From HGM04593 sp045613945 (lineage in GTDB: Bacteria > Bacteroidota > Bacteroidia > Bacteroidales > Bacteroidaceae): 13,857 nt of DNA. The number at the start of each line of letters is the position of its first letter. The first letter of the stretch is position 1. This document shows, piece by piece, positions 7,410 through 13,717 of the stretch. Below the pieces are notes generated by a model. That model worked only from the letters and a program-made list of their open reading frames with translations, had not been told where the DNA came from and ran no database searches. The position numbers and the translations under genes were made by a program. The stretch spans positions 1 to 13,857 of the forward strand of contig JAZLBZ010000060.1 of the NCBI GenBank assembly GCA_045613945.1. The letters are read 5' to 3'.

Positions 7410-8867
7410 ATGACGATGATAAAGAAACTCTCACTCTTATATATAAGCCTGTTATCGGTGCTCCTCGGCTCGTGTGTCGAGGAGGCCGATTTCTCTTCGA
7501 GCCCCACGCTGCGCCTTGAGTTCTCGTGCGACACCGTCTCGTTCGACACCCTCTTCACCGAGGTCATGTCGCCCACAGCAAAGTTTCTCGTGCGTAACCG
7601 TAACGACAAGTCCCTGCGCATTAGCAATGTGCAGCTTGCCGGTGGCGGCACCTCGCCGTTCAGTGTGCTTGTCGACGGGCAGTACGGCACCTCTATGCAC
7701 AATCTCGAGGTGCGCGCAAAGGACAGTCTCTATGTGCTCGCCTCGGTTACAGTCGACCGCAATGGCGGCGATATCCCCCTTATGGTAAAGGACTCGCTGC
7801 TCTTCACTCTTGAGAGCGGCGTGCAGCAAAGCATCCTGCTGCTAGCCTATGGGCGCGATGTAACCTTCCTGCATGGCAAGAACATTGTGGCCGATACGAC
7901 GCTTGCTCCCGGGCATTATGTAGTCTATGACAGCCTTGCAGTGTCGCAGGGCGCGACCCTCTCGCTGCAGCCCGGCACCACGCTCTATTTTCACGACAAG
8001 GCATTCATGAAGGTCGAGGGCTGCCTCATGGCCCAGGGCGCACCCAATGCTCCAATTGTCTTTCGTGGCGACCGCACCGACCGTATGTTCCCTTATCTCC
8101 CCTATGACCGCATCCCAGGGCAGTGGGATGGAGTGGTGTTCACCTCAACAAGCAATGGTAACAGCCTGGTACATTGCGACATACACAGCGCCAATTACGG
8201 CATAAGGGTAGAACAGGGTGACACCACAGTGCAGCGCATAACAATAGAATCGTCTAAGGTGCAGAACTTTCATGGCAACGCCCTCGAACTCATAATGGCA
8301 CGCGCAACAGCACTGAACTCGCTCTTTGCCAACGCGCAGGGCAACTGCGTGAAGGTTGTTGGTGGCAATGTCGACTTCATACACTGCACCATTGCCAATT
8401 TCTATGTGTGGCGTCAGCGCGACGTGGCATTGGCACTGCACAACAGCCTTGACGGCACTCCGGCACCCTTGCGCGGTGCCCTCTTCGCCAACTGTGTCAT
8501 TGTCGGCTCAAAGGAGGATGAGGTTATGGGCTATCTCACCAATCTTGGCGACACGGTGCCCAACCCTGTGAACTACCGCTTCGAGAACTCGCTCATAAAT
8601 ACCATTGACACTGCCGACAGTTGCTTTGTGAGCATTGCGTATGACAGCATCAGCGTCTCGCCGTTCGGCAAGGAGCATTTCCGTTTGATTGACCACGATA
8701 ATTTTGACTACGATTTTCACCTCACAGCCGAATCGAAGGCACGCGGCATAGCGGCCGATGAATATCTCGAGTGCCTGCCTGTTGATGTGGATGGTGTTCT
8801 GCGCACCGCCGGCGCAGTGGATGCCGGCTGCTTCCAGTATGTAGAGGAGGTGAAAGGTGAAAACTGA
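7410..8867 (+). CDS. Lipoprotein with probable right-handed beta-helix domain
   Basis: The 485-residue protein starts with a lipoprotein signal whose lipobox is LLGSC, with Cys at residue 22. An N-terminal beta-rich region (about 30-150) precedes a region (about 170-385) of short repeating strands with polar turns, for example LSLQPGTTLYF, FHGNALELI and CVKVVGGNVDFIHCTIANF. This is typical of right-handed parallel beta-helix proteins related to pectate-lyase folds. The C-terminus (DYDFHLTAESKARGIA, VDVDGVLRTAGAVDAGCFQY) resembles the closing segment of Bacteroidales beta-helix surface proteins. It is probably outer-membrane or surface anchored and may bind or cut glycans, but no catalytic residues could be assigned. 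A second ATG at 7416 would give MIKKL and is equally possible. The last codons (VKGEN) are encoded inside a GGTGAAAG repeat tract. Confidence 0.75.
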   Translation: MTMIKKLSLLYISLLSVLLGSCVEEADFSSSPTLRLEFSCDTVSFDTLFTEVMSPTAKFLVRNRNDKSLRISNVQLAGGGTSPFSVLVDGQYGTSMHNLEVRAKDSLYVLASVTVDRNGGDIPLMVKDSLLFTLESGVQQSILLLAYGRDVTFLHGKNIVADTTLAPGHYVVYDSLAVSQGATLSLQPGTTLYFHDKAFMKVEGCLMAQGAPNAPIVFRGDRTDRMFPYLPYDRIPGQWDGVVFTSTSNGNSLVHCDIHSANYGIRVEQGDTTVQRITIESSKVQNFHGNALELIMARATALNSLFANAQGNCVKVVGGNVDFIHCTIANFYVWRQRDVALALHNSLDGTPAPLRGALFANCVIVGSKEDEVMGYLTNLGDTVPNPVNYRFENSLINTIDTADSCFVSIAYDSISVSPFGKEHFRLIDHDNFDYDFHLTAESKARGIAADEYLECLPVDVDGVLRTAGAVDAGCFQYVEEVKGEN

Positions 8868-8879
8868 AAGGTGAAAAAC
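8849..8879 (+). repeat. Purine-rich GGTGAAA tract overlapping a stop codon
   Basis: GGTGAAAGGTGAAAACTGAA and the following GGTGAAAAAC form imperfect GGTGAAA repeats. The TGA at 8865-8867 lies inside the tract, so the repeat supplies the stop codon and last residues of the lipoprotein. A hairpin repeat cluster begins immediately after, at 8881. Confidence 0.55.
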
Positions 8880-8880
8880 A

Positions 8881-8994
8881 GAGATACTTCACTACGTTCA
8901 GTATGACAAGACGCGAACAATGTCATTTTGAGTGAAACGAAAAATCTCGCTATTCGCGGAAAAATATAGATACTTCACCACGTTCAGTATGACA
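8881..8994. repeat. Hairpin repeat cluster, three 28-nt copies in alternating orientation
   Basis: The copies are inverted (8881-8908, GAGATACTTC...AGTATGACA), direct (8921-8948, TGTCATTTTGAG...AATCTC) and inverted (8967-8994). The two inverted copies match the reverse complement of element A closely (26 of 28 for the first); the direct copy is diverged. Adjacent copies can fold into stems. The cluster lies between convergent genes (lipoprotein and rlmH), with no coding potential seen. Confidence 0.75.
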
Positions 8995-9022
8995 AAACGC
9001 GCTCGTTGCGATTGTAAATAGA

Positions 9023-9110
9023 CTTGCACAAGTTTTCCGCTTTCCGCTACGCGAGTTGCGTACGTAAATAAATTTCCGTCCACTCGCTTGCACAAGTTTT
9101 CCGCTTTCCG
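9023..9110. repeat. 24-bp direct repeat pair
   Basis: CTTGCACAAGTTTTCC followed by GCTTTCCG occurs at 9023-9046 and again at 9087-9110, 64 bp apart. Each copy is preceded by a GTAAATA(G/A) sequence farther upstream. CTTGCACAAG is a short inverted repeat. The distal half is the reverse complement of the GGAAAGCGGAAA tract found after other genes. Confidence 0.6.
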
Positions 9111-9127
9111 TTTTGAGTTTTCCGCTT
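9097..9127 (-). repeat. GGAAAGC purine tract directly after the rlmH stop
   Basis: Read on the minus strand, the rlmH stop TAA is followed at once by AGCGGAAAACTCAAAACGG and then AAAGCGGAAAAC. This is the same sense orientation and position relative to a stop codon as the tracts after the lipoprotein and response-regulator genes. Confidence 0.5.
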
Positions 9128-9600
9128 TACTCGTGGTGGTACGGCAGGTGATTGATAATCGTGTATGCCCTGTAGAGTTGTTCCACAAACAGCAGGCGAA
9201 TCATCTGGTGCGAGAATGTCATCTTTGAGAGCGAGAGTTTCTCGTGTGCTGTCTCATAGACCTTCGGTGCAAAGCCGTATGGACCACCAACAATGAACAC
9301 CAGGCGCTTTGTCGAAATGTTCTGCTTGTGCTCAATCCACGCAGCGAACTCGGTAGAGCGGAATTCCTTGCCGCCCTCATCAAGCAGCACCACACGGTCA
9401 CCCGCCTGCAGAGCCTTGAGTATGAGTTCTCCCTCGGCCTCCTTCTGCTGTGCCTCGCTCAGTTTCTTGGCGTTCTTCAGTTCGGGGATAACCTCAATGT
9501 CAAACTGTGCAAAGTGGCTCAGCCTTTGCGTGTAGTCCTTTATGCCTGCTATGATGTTGTTGTCGACAGTGCGTCCCACAACCAGTAGTGTTATTTTCAT
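9127..9600 (-). CDS. rlmH: 23S rRNA (pseudouridine1915-N3)-methyltransferase RlmH
   Basis: RlmH is a SPOUT-class methyltransferase that uses S-adenosylmethionine to methylate N3 of pseudouridine 1915 in helix 69 of 23S rRNA. It acts as a homodimer on whole ribosomes. The 157-residue length fits the family (E. coli 155). Characteristic features are LLDEGGKEF (72-80), the knot glycine loop FIVGGPYGF (102-110), and the highly conserved C-terminal stretch SLSKMTFSHQMIRLLFVEQL (123-142) followed by YRAYTIINHLPYHHE. It is divergent from nadC, with two hairpin repeats between them. The gene starts at the ATG at 9600; a possible minus-strand promoter motif is at 9725-9732. The stop is followed directly by the GGAAAGC tract. 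Identification is secure. Confidence 0.95.
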   Translation of the reverse strand: MKITLLVVGRTVDNNIIAGIKDYTQRLSHFAQFDIEVIPELKNAKKLSEAQQKEAEGELILKALQAGDRVVLLDEGGKEFRSTEFAAWIEHKQNISTKRLVFIVGGPYGFAPKVYETAHEKLSLSKMTFSHQMIRLLFVEQLYRAYTIINHLPYHHE

Positions 9601-9623
9601 ATAATGTCCGTACTTTTATCATT

Positions 9624-9701
9624 TGTCATACTGAGCATAGCGAAGTATCTCTCTACGTCCCTAGAGATCCTTCACTTCATTGCATTCCGTTCAGGATGAC
9701 A
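9624..9701. repeat. Hairpin repeat (A then inverted copy) upstream of rlmH
   Basis: A 28-nt A copy (9624-9651, TGTCATACTGAG...AGTATCTC) is followed after 12 nt by an inverted partner (9664-9701, GAGATCCTTCACTTC...CAGGATGACA). The partner carries a 10-nt insertion after CACTTC. The arms can pair over most of their length. The cluster starts 24 bases upstream of the rlmH ATG on the opposite strand. Confidence 0.75.
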
Positions 9702-9724
9702 TGTTTTGTTTAAGTTTCCCGTCG

Positions 9725-9732
9725 CGAATATA
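9725..9732 (-). promoter_or_regulatory. Possible -7 promoter element for rlmH
   Basis: The minus strand reads TATATTCGC, one base off TAnnTTTG and ending with the same C as other motifs in the window. A start near 9718 would place the hairpin repeat 9624-9701 inside a leader of about 118 bases. No -33 box was found. Confidence 0.3.
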
Positions 9733-9752
9733 CAATAAAAAACTCTCTTACT

Positions 9753-9784
9753 TTTGCTTGCGTGACAATAAATTCCTATCTTCG
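9753..9784 (+). promoter_or_regulatory. Probable nadC promoter
   Basis: TTTG (9753-9756) and TATCTTCG (9777-9784, followed by C) are separated by 20 bp. The -7 sequence matches the one before aspA. Transcription would start near 9791, giving a leader of about 146 bases that contains the hairpin repeat 9814-9893. Confidence 0.45.
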
Positions 9785-9813
9785 CAACAAATAGGGCAAC
9801 CTATCCGCTGCAA

Positions 9814-9893
9814 TGTTATCCTGAGCACAGCGAAGGAACTCAAGGGTTCGCTGAATAAAGAGATTCTTCCTCCCGTTGGTCGTCAGAATGACA
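9814..9893. repeat. Hairpin repeat in the nadC leader
   Basis: A diverged A copy (9814-9841, TGTTATCCTGAG...GAACTC) is followed by an inverted partner (9860-9893, GAGATTCTTCC...CAGAATGACA). The terminal blocks pair well and the middle is imperfect. It ends 43 bases before the nadC ATG. Confidence 0.65.
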
Positions 9894-9936
9894 GGGTGGT
9901 GCGCTGGTACTGATAAACAATTTAATACCAAATATT

Positions 9937-10788
9937 ATGAACGTAAAAGACGAATTGATAGACAGGCTCATTGACCTCTCTTTTGCCGAGGATATCGGTG
10001 ACGGTGACCACACAACCCTTTCAACAATCCCTGCCGATGCAATGGGCAGGAACATGCTCCTCATCAAGGAGGATGGCGTGCTTGCCGGTGTTGAGATGGC
10101 AAAGCGCATCTTTGCCCGTTTCGATGAGACTTTGCAGGTTGAGGTGCTCATTGAGGATGGCGCCGAGGTAAAGAAAGGCGACATTGCGATGTATGTTACC
10201 GGTAGTGTGCGCTCGCTGTTGCAGACCGAGCGTCTCATGCTCAATGTAATGCAGCGCATGAGCGGTATTGCCACAATGACACGCCGCTATGTAAAGGAAC
10301 TCGAGGGTACAGGTACACGTGTGCTCGATACCCGCAAGACAACTCCCGGTATGCGCATCATGGAGAAAGAGGCTGTTCGCATTGGTGGTGGTGTAAATCA
10401 CCGCATCGGCCTTTTTGATATGATTCTCATCAAGGACAACCACGTTGACTTTGCCGGTGGCATTGAGCAGGCTGTCTCACGCGCTAAGGAGTACTGCAAG
10501 GCATGTGGCAAGGACCTGAAGATTGAGGTCGAGGTGCGCACGCTCGATGATTTGCAGAAAGTAATTGACATGGGCGGCATCCAGCGCATTATGTTCGATA
10601 ACTTTGATACCGAGAAGACCCGCAAGGCTGTTGAGATGGTTGCCGGCCGTTACGAGACCGAGTCATCTGGCGGTATCACCTTCGATACCCTGCGCAGTTA
10701 TGCCCTTTGCGGTGTGGATTTCATCTCTGTAGGTGCTCTCACACACTCGGTTAAGGGTCTCGACATGAGTTTCAAGGCTGTTAAATAA
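9937..10788 (+). CDS. nadC: Nicotinate-nucleotide pyrophosphorylase (carboxylating), quinolinate phosphoribosyltransferase
   Basis: NadC joins quinolinate to PRPP and decarboxylates the product, giving nicotinate mononucleotide in de novo NAD synthesis. At 283 residues it has the usual family length. Conserved residues are visible in order: ER in LLQTERLMLNVMQRMSGIAT (E98-R99), the LDTRKTTPGMR block (R133-K134), GGVNHRIGLFDMILIKDNH (H155-R156, K166), EVEVR (197-201), FDNF (D221), SGGI (244-247) and the phosphate-binding SVGALTHS (264-271). No signal peptide is present. It is divergent from rlmH, which I recall as a common neighbour in Bacteroidetes. Neither nadA nor nadB is in the window. The leader carries a hairpin repeat that could affect expression; this is inference. 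Confidence 0.95.
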   Translation: MNVKDELIDRLIDLSFAEDIGDGDHTTLSTIPADAMGRNMLLIKEDGVLAGVEMAKRIFARFDETLQVEVLIEDGAEVKKGDIAMYVTGSVRSLLQTERLMLNVMQRMSGIATMTRRYVKELEGTGTRVLDTRKTTPGMRIMEKEAVRIGGGVNHRIGLFDMILIKDNHVDFAGGIEQAVSRAKEYCKACGKDLKIEVEVRTLDDLQKVIDMGGIQRIMFDNFDTEKTRKAVEMVAGRYETESSGGITFDTLRSYALCGVDFISVGALTHSVKGLDMSFKAVK

Positions 10789-10828
10789 TGCAGTTTGTTG
10801 ATGCAATTTTGCTTTCTGCCGAATAGAT

Positions 10829-10859
10829 TTTGCTATAATCAATTTTATTTACAAATTTG
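10829..10859 (+). promoter_or_regulatory. Probable promoter of the two-component operon
   Basis: TTTG (10829-10832) and CAAATTTG (10852-10859, followed by C) are separated by 19 bp. Transcription would start near 10866, about 33 bases before the ATG at 10899. The alternative TTG codon at 10857 lies inside this -7 box, which argues against its being a translation start. Confidence 0.45.
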
Positions 10860-10898
10860 CGGCGAACAATAGTCTGGCAAAAAGCAAAATTCTCATCA

Positions 10899-12065
10899 AT
10901 GGCCTGGAGTTATAAGAAACGGACAGTAGAGTATGTGATATATCTCCTTTTTTGGAGTGTATTGATGTTGTCGCCACTCTTTGGCGCCTTCATCAAGAGC
11001 GCATTCTACAAGGACGACACCTTTATGCCCACAGTCGATGAACTGGTGGCGTTCTGGGGGTTCCTGTTGCCAGCATTGATACTGTTCTTTATAAACAATA
11101 ACATACTTATGCCTTTCCTTCTCTACAAAAAGAGGGGAAGGCATTTTGTGCTCTATCTGCTGTGCGTGGTGGTTGCCAGCGCCATAGTCTTTATGGCCTT
11201 CCCGGTTGACGAACCTGGTTTCCTGCATCTGCAGGGCCTGCCGGCCGATGGTGCGCCGTTGTTCGATGCTCCGCCGCCTGTCGCCGGTGCCGAGCAATTG
11301 ACGCCGCCCTCCTTTGGCGTGTGGATGTTCTTCTCGCATCCCAAAAATGTGCGCATCCTGCTCACCCTTTTTGTCCTTGTGTTCAATGTCTGCGTGCGCC
11401 TTTTCTTCTTCACCATACGCCGCGACGAGAGTATCAAGGAACTCGAGAAAGAGAAACTGCGCTCCGAACTTGAATATCTCAAGTACCAGGTAAACCCGCA
11501 TTTCTTCATGAACAGCCTCAATAACATCCACGCCCTCATTGATATTGACAAGGACAAGGCGCAGACAGCGGTTCAGGAACTCTCGGGGCTGATGCGTTAC
11601 GTGCTGTACGAAAAATCAGCCATGTTCGTGCCCATTGAAAAGGAGATATCCTTCATCAAGGACTTCATTGAGCTTATGCGTTTGCGATATACCGACAAAC
11701 TCGAGGTCTCTACCCATTTCACCTCCGAAGCCAAAGGCGTCAATGTCCCTTCGCTGCTGTTCATGCAGTTTGTCGAGAACGCCTTCAAGCACGGCGTTAC
11801 CTATGCCCGTAAATCTTTCATCTCCGTCTCTCTGCTTGTTGATGAGGCTTGCGAGAATGTGGTGTTCTCTTGCCGCAATACGGTGCCCGATACTGCAAAG
11901 GTGGCTGTGAGCCCGGCATCGGGCGGCATAGGCATTGAAAATGCCAAAAAACGTCTTGACCTGCTGTTCGGCAACAAGGCCAAACTGCGTATATCCAACG
12001 CTGACGGTTGGTACGATGTTGAACTGAAAATCCCGATAGAATATGATAAGGTGTATAATAGTTGA
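10899..12065 (+). CDS. LytS/YehU-type sensor histidine kinase
   Basis: From the ATG at 10899 the protein has 388 residues. Four membrane helices (about 12-33, 50-75, 82-101 and 153-173) form the sensor region, with a Pro-rich loop (about 103-150) between the third and fourth. A short coiled-coil linker (176-194) leads to the His_kinase domain (PF06580-type). The phosphorylated histidine is H201 in QVNPHFFMNSLNNIHALI. The N box is FVENAFKHGV (291-300) and the G box is GGIGIENAKKRLDLLFG (342-358). This class lacks the classical HisKA helix pair and pairs with LytTR response regulators, which is what follows. The upstream TTG at 10857 would add 14 residues but lies in the predicted promoter. The last 23 bases overlap the regulator gene. 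The signal sensed is unknown. Confidence 0.9.
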   Translation: MAWSYKKRTVEYVIYLLFWSVLMLSPLFGAFIKSAFYKDDTFMPTVDELVAFWGFLLPALILFFINNNILMPFLLYKKRGRHFVLYLLCVVVASAIVFMAFPVDEPGFLHLQGLPADGAPLFDAPPPVAGAEQLTPPSFGVWMFFSHPKNVRILLTLFVLVFNVCVRLFFFTIRRDESIKELEKEKLRSELEYLKYQVNPHFFMNSLNNIHALIDIDKDKAQTAVQELSGLMRYVLYEKSAMFVPIEKEISFIKDFIELMRLRYTDKLEVSTHFTSEAKGVNVPSLLFMQFVENAFKHGVTYARKSFISVSLLVDEACENVVFSCRNTVPDTAKVAVSPASGGIGIENAKKRLDLLFGNKAKLRISNADGWYDVELKIPIEYDKVYNS

Positions 12066-12783
12066 TGACGAGCCGTTGGCAGTAGCACAGCTCGAGAAGT
12101 ATGTGGAACGCGTGCCGTTCCTTGTTAATGTGGGTTCTTGCTCATCGGCGGCCGAGGCAATGGACGTTCTCTCCACCGGCAATGTCGATGCCATGTTCGT
12201 CGACATCAATATGCCCGATATTGATGGTGTACAGCTTGTGCGCTCACTGGCCCGTCCGCCTATGGTGGTCTTTACTACAGCCTACTCCGAGTATGCCATT
12301 GAAGGCTTCAGGCTCGATGCCATCGACTATCTGCTCAAGCCCATTGCCTTCGACTCATTCCTCAAGGCAGCCAACAAACTCAAGCTCATATACGGAATAA
12401 AGAACCCTGCCCTGTCTGTGGCGGAGCAGAGCGAGGGTGTCAGCCACGACTGCCTCTATGTGAAATCGGATTACAAGATGCTGCGTGTGCCCATCAGTTC
12501 AATAAAGTACGTTGAGGGCATGAGCGAGTATGTCCGCATCTTTGTCGAAGACAGTCCAAAGCCCATAGTCTCGCTCCTTAGCATGAAGAAGATTGAGGAG
12601 AGCCTCCCCGCCGATACCTTCATGCGCGTGCACCGCTCATATCTTGTCAATCTCAACAAGGTCAAGGAGGTGTCAAAGATGCGCATTGTCTACGACGGCG
12701 ACGTCTATGTCCCCATTGGCGAGATGTACAAGGAGAAGTTTTTTGAGTATATCGACAAACGCTTTGTGGGTAAAGGAAAGTGA
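12043..12783 (+). CDS. LytTR-family response regulator
   Basis: The 246-residue protein has an N-terminal receiver domain (about 1-115) and a C-terminal LytTR DNA-binding domain (about 137-240). The receiver has acidic D8-D9, phosphoacceptor D54 (FVDINMPDIDG), T78 and K99 (LLKP). The LytTR domain shows LYVKSDYKMLRVP, IKYVEGMSEYVRIF and FMRVHRSYLVNLNKV. The start overlaps the kinase gene by 23 bases in another frame, so the pair is translationally coupled and the kinase is its likely partner. LytTR proteins usually bind direct repeats upstream of their targets, often membrane or surface genes; no adjacent target is evident. The stop at 12781 is followed directly by a GGAAAGC tract. Confidence 0.93.
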   Translation: MIRCIIVDDEPLAVAQLEKYVERVPFLVNVGSCSSAAEAMDVLSTGNVDAMFVDINMPDIDGVQLVRSLARPPMVVFTTAYSEYAIEGFRLDAIDYLLKPIAFDSFLKAANKLKLIYGIKNPALSVAEQSEGVSHDCLYVKSDYKMLRVPISSIKYVEGMSEYVRIFVEDSPKPIVSLLSMKKIEESLPADTFMRVHRSYLVNLNKVKEVSKMRIVYDGDVYVPIGEMYKEKFFEYIDKRFVGKGK

Positions 12784-12819
12784 AAAAAGCGGAAAGCGGA
12801 AAGCGGAAAAGTGAAAGGT
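12772..12819 (+). repeat. GGAAAGC tract at the end of the response-regulator gene
   Basis: Three 7-bp GCGGAAA units in tandem (12789-12809) sit within a purine-only-like stretch from 12772 that includes the TGA stop at 12781-12783. It is followed by AGTGAAAGG and then the first A element at 12821. Confidence 0.65.
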
Positions 12820-12820
12820 C

Positions 12821-12892
12821 TGTCATACTGAGCGTAGCGAAGTATCTCTGCTGTGCGCGGATTGTGTCATACTGAGCATAGCGAAGTATCTC
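12821..12892 (+). repeat. Two direct A elements upstream of the GIY-YIG gene
   Basis: A1 (12821-12848) and A2 (12865-12892) are 28-nt direct copies differing at one base (AGCG versus AGCA). A1 plus its 16-nt spacer (12821-12864) is identical to 13223-13266 on the other side of the nuclease gene. A2 ends nine bases before the gene's ATG. Confidence 0.85.
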
Positions 12893-12901
12893 AAAAATAT
12901 A

Positions 12902-13219
12902 ATGGGTTTAAGTATTATGGTTAACATTCATCAATATTGGGTTTATATTATTTCAAACAAAACGCGCTCTGTTTTGTACATTGGTGTGACAAATGACCTT
13001 TATCGTAGATATGTTGAACACAAACAAGGACTAGTAAAAGGCTTTACTCAAAAATACAAATGTCACCATTTGATGTATTATGAGGAGTTTAAAGATGTCA
13101 ATGAGGCTATTGCGCGTGAGAAAGTGCTGAAAGGTTGGGTGAGGGTTAAAAAAGATGAACTTATAGCAACAGTAAATCCAAAGAAGCAAGACTTGGCGGA
13201 ATTATTGGGCTGGGTATAG
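12902..13219 (+). CDS. Small GIY-YIG nuclease-family protein flanked by hairpin repeats
   Basis: The 105-residue protein is a single GIY-YIG domain of the small UvrC-like/YhbQ-like type common in Bacteroidetes. The core is QYWVYIISN (Tyr15) followed by VLYIGVTNDLYRRYVEHK with Tyr26-Ile-Gly28, Arg35 and His40. The probable metal-binding glutamate is E73 in AIAREKVLKGW, and N92 is in TVNPKK. These fit an active single-strand or structure-specific endonuclease; cleavage itself is not shown. A second ATG at 12917 (MVNIHQYW) would drop five residues and is possible. Hand-counted GC is about 36%, visibly lower than its neighbours, suggesting transfer. No standard promoter is seen; A elements flank it on both sides. 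A role in moving or maintaining these repeats is a hypothesis only. Confidence 0.82.
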   Translation: MGLSIMVNIHQYWVYIISNKTRSVLYIGVTNDLYRRYVEHKQGLVKGFTQKYKCHHLMYYEEFKDVNEAIAREKVLKGWVRVKKDELIATVNPKKQDLAELLGWV

Positions 13220-13366
13220 CCTTGTCATACTGAGCGTAGCGAAGTATCTCTGCTGTGCGCGGATTGAGATTCTTCACTTCGTTCAGACGTGTTGTTGAGG
13301 GCTTGCCCGAAAAATGACAGTGCGCGGATTGTGTCATACTGAGCGTAGCGAAGTATCTCTGCTGTG

Positions 13367-13506
13367 TGCGGATTTAGATTCTTCACTTTGTTCAGACGTG
13401 TTGTTGAAGGCTTGCCCGAAAAATGACAGTGCGCGGATTGTGTCATACTGAGCGTAGCGAAGTATCTCTTTACTACGCGTTTTTTAGATTCTTCACTTCG
13501 TTCAGA
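13367..13506 (+). repeat. Higher-order duplication within the array, copy 1
   Basis: This 140-nt block (last part of a spacer, a B with CTTTG and GAAGGC variants, A, spacer, start of B) is identical base for base to 13718-13857, 351 bp downstream. Confidence 0.85.
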
Positions 13507-13717
13507 CGTGTTGTTGAGGGCTTGCCCGAAAAATGACATTGTTGCGGATTGAGATTCTTCACTTCGTTCAGACGTGTTGTTGAGGGCTTGCCCGAAAAAT
13601 GACAGTGCGAGGATTGTGTCATACTGAGCGTAGCGAAGTATCTCTGCTGTGTGCGGATTGAGATTCTTCACTTCGTTCAGACGTGTTGTTGAGGGCTTGC
13701 TCGAAAAATGACATTGC

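Noticed and set aside
10857..10898. Upstream TTG start adding 14 residues to the histidine kinase
   Set aside because: The codon lies inside a promoter-like TTTG-19-CAAATTTG arrangement, and the added residues are polar with no membrane or domain role.
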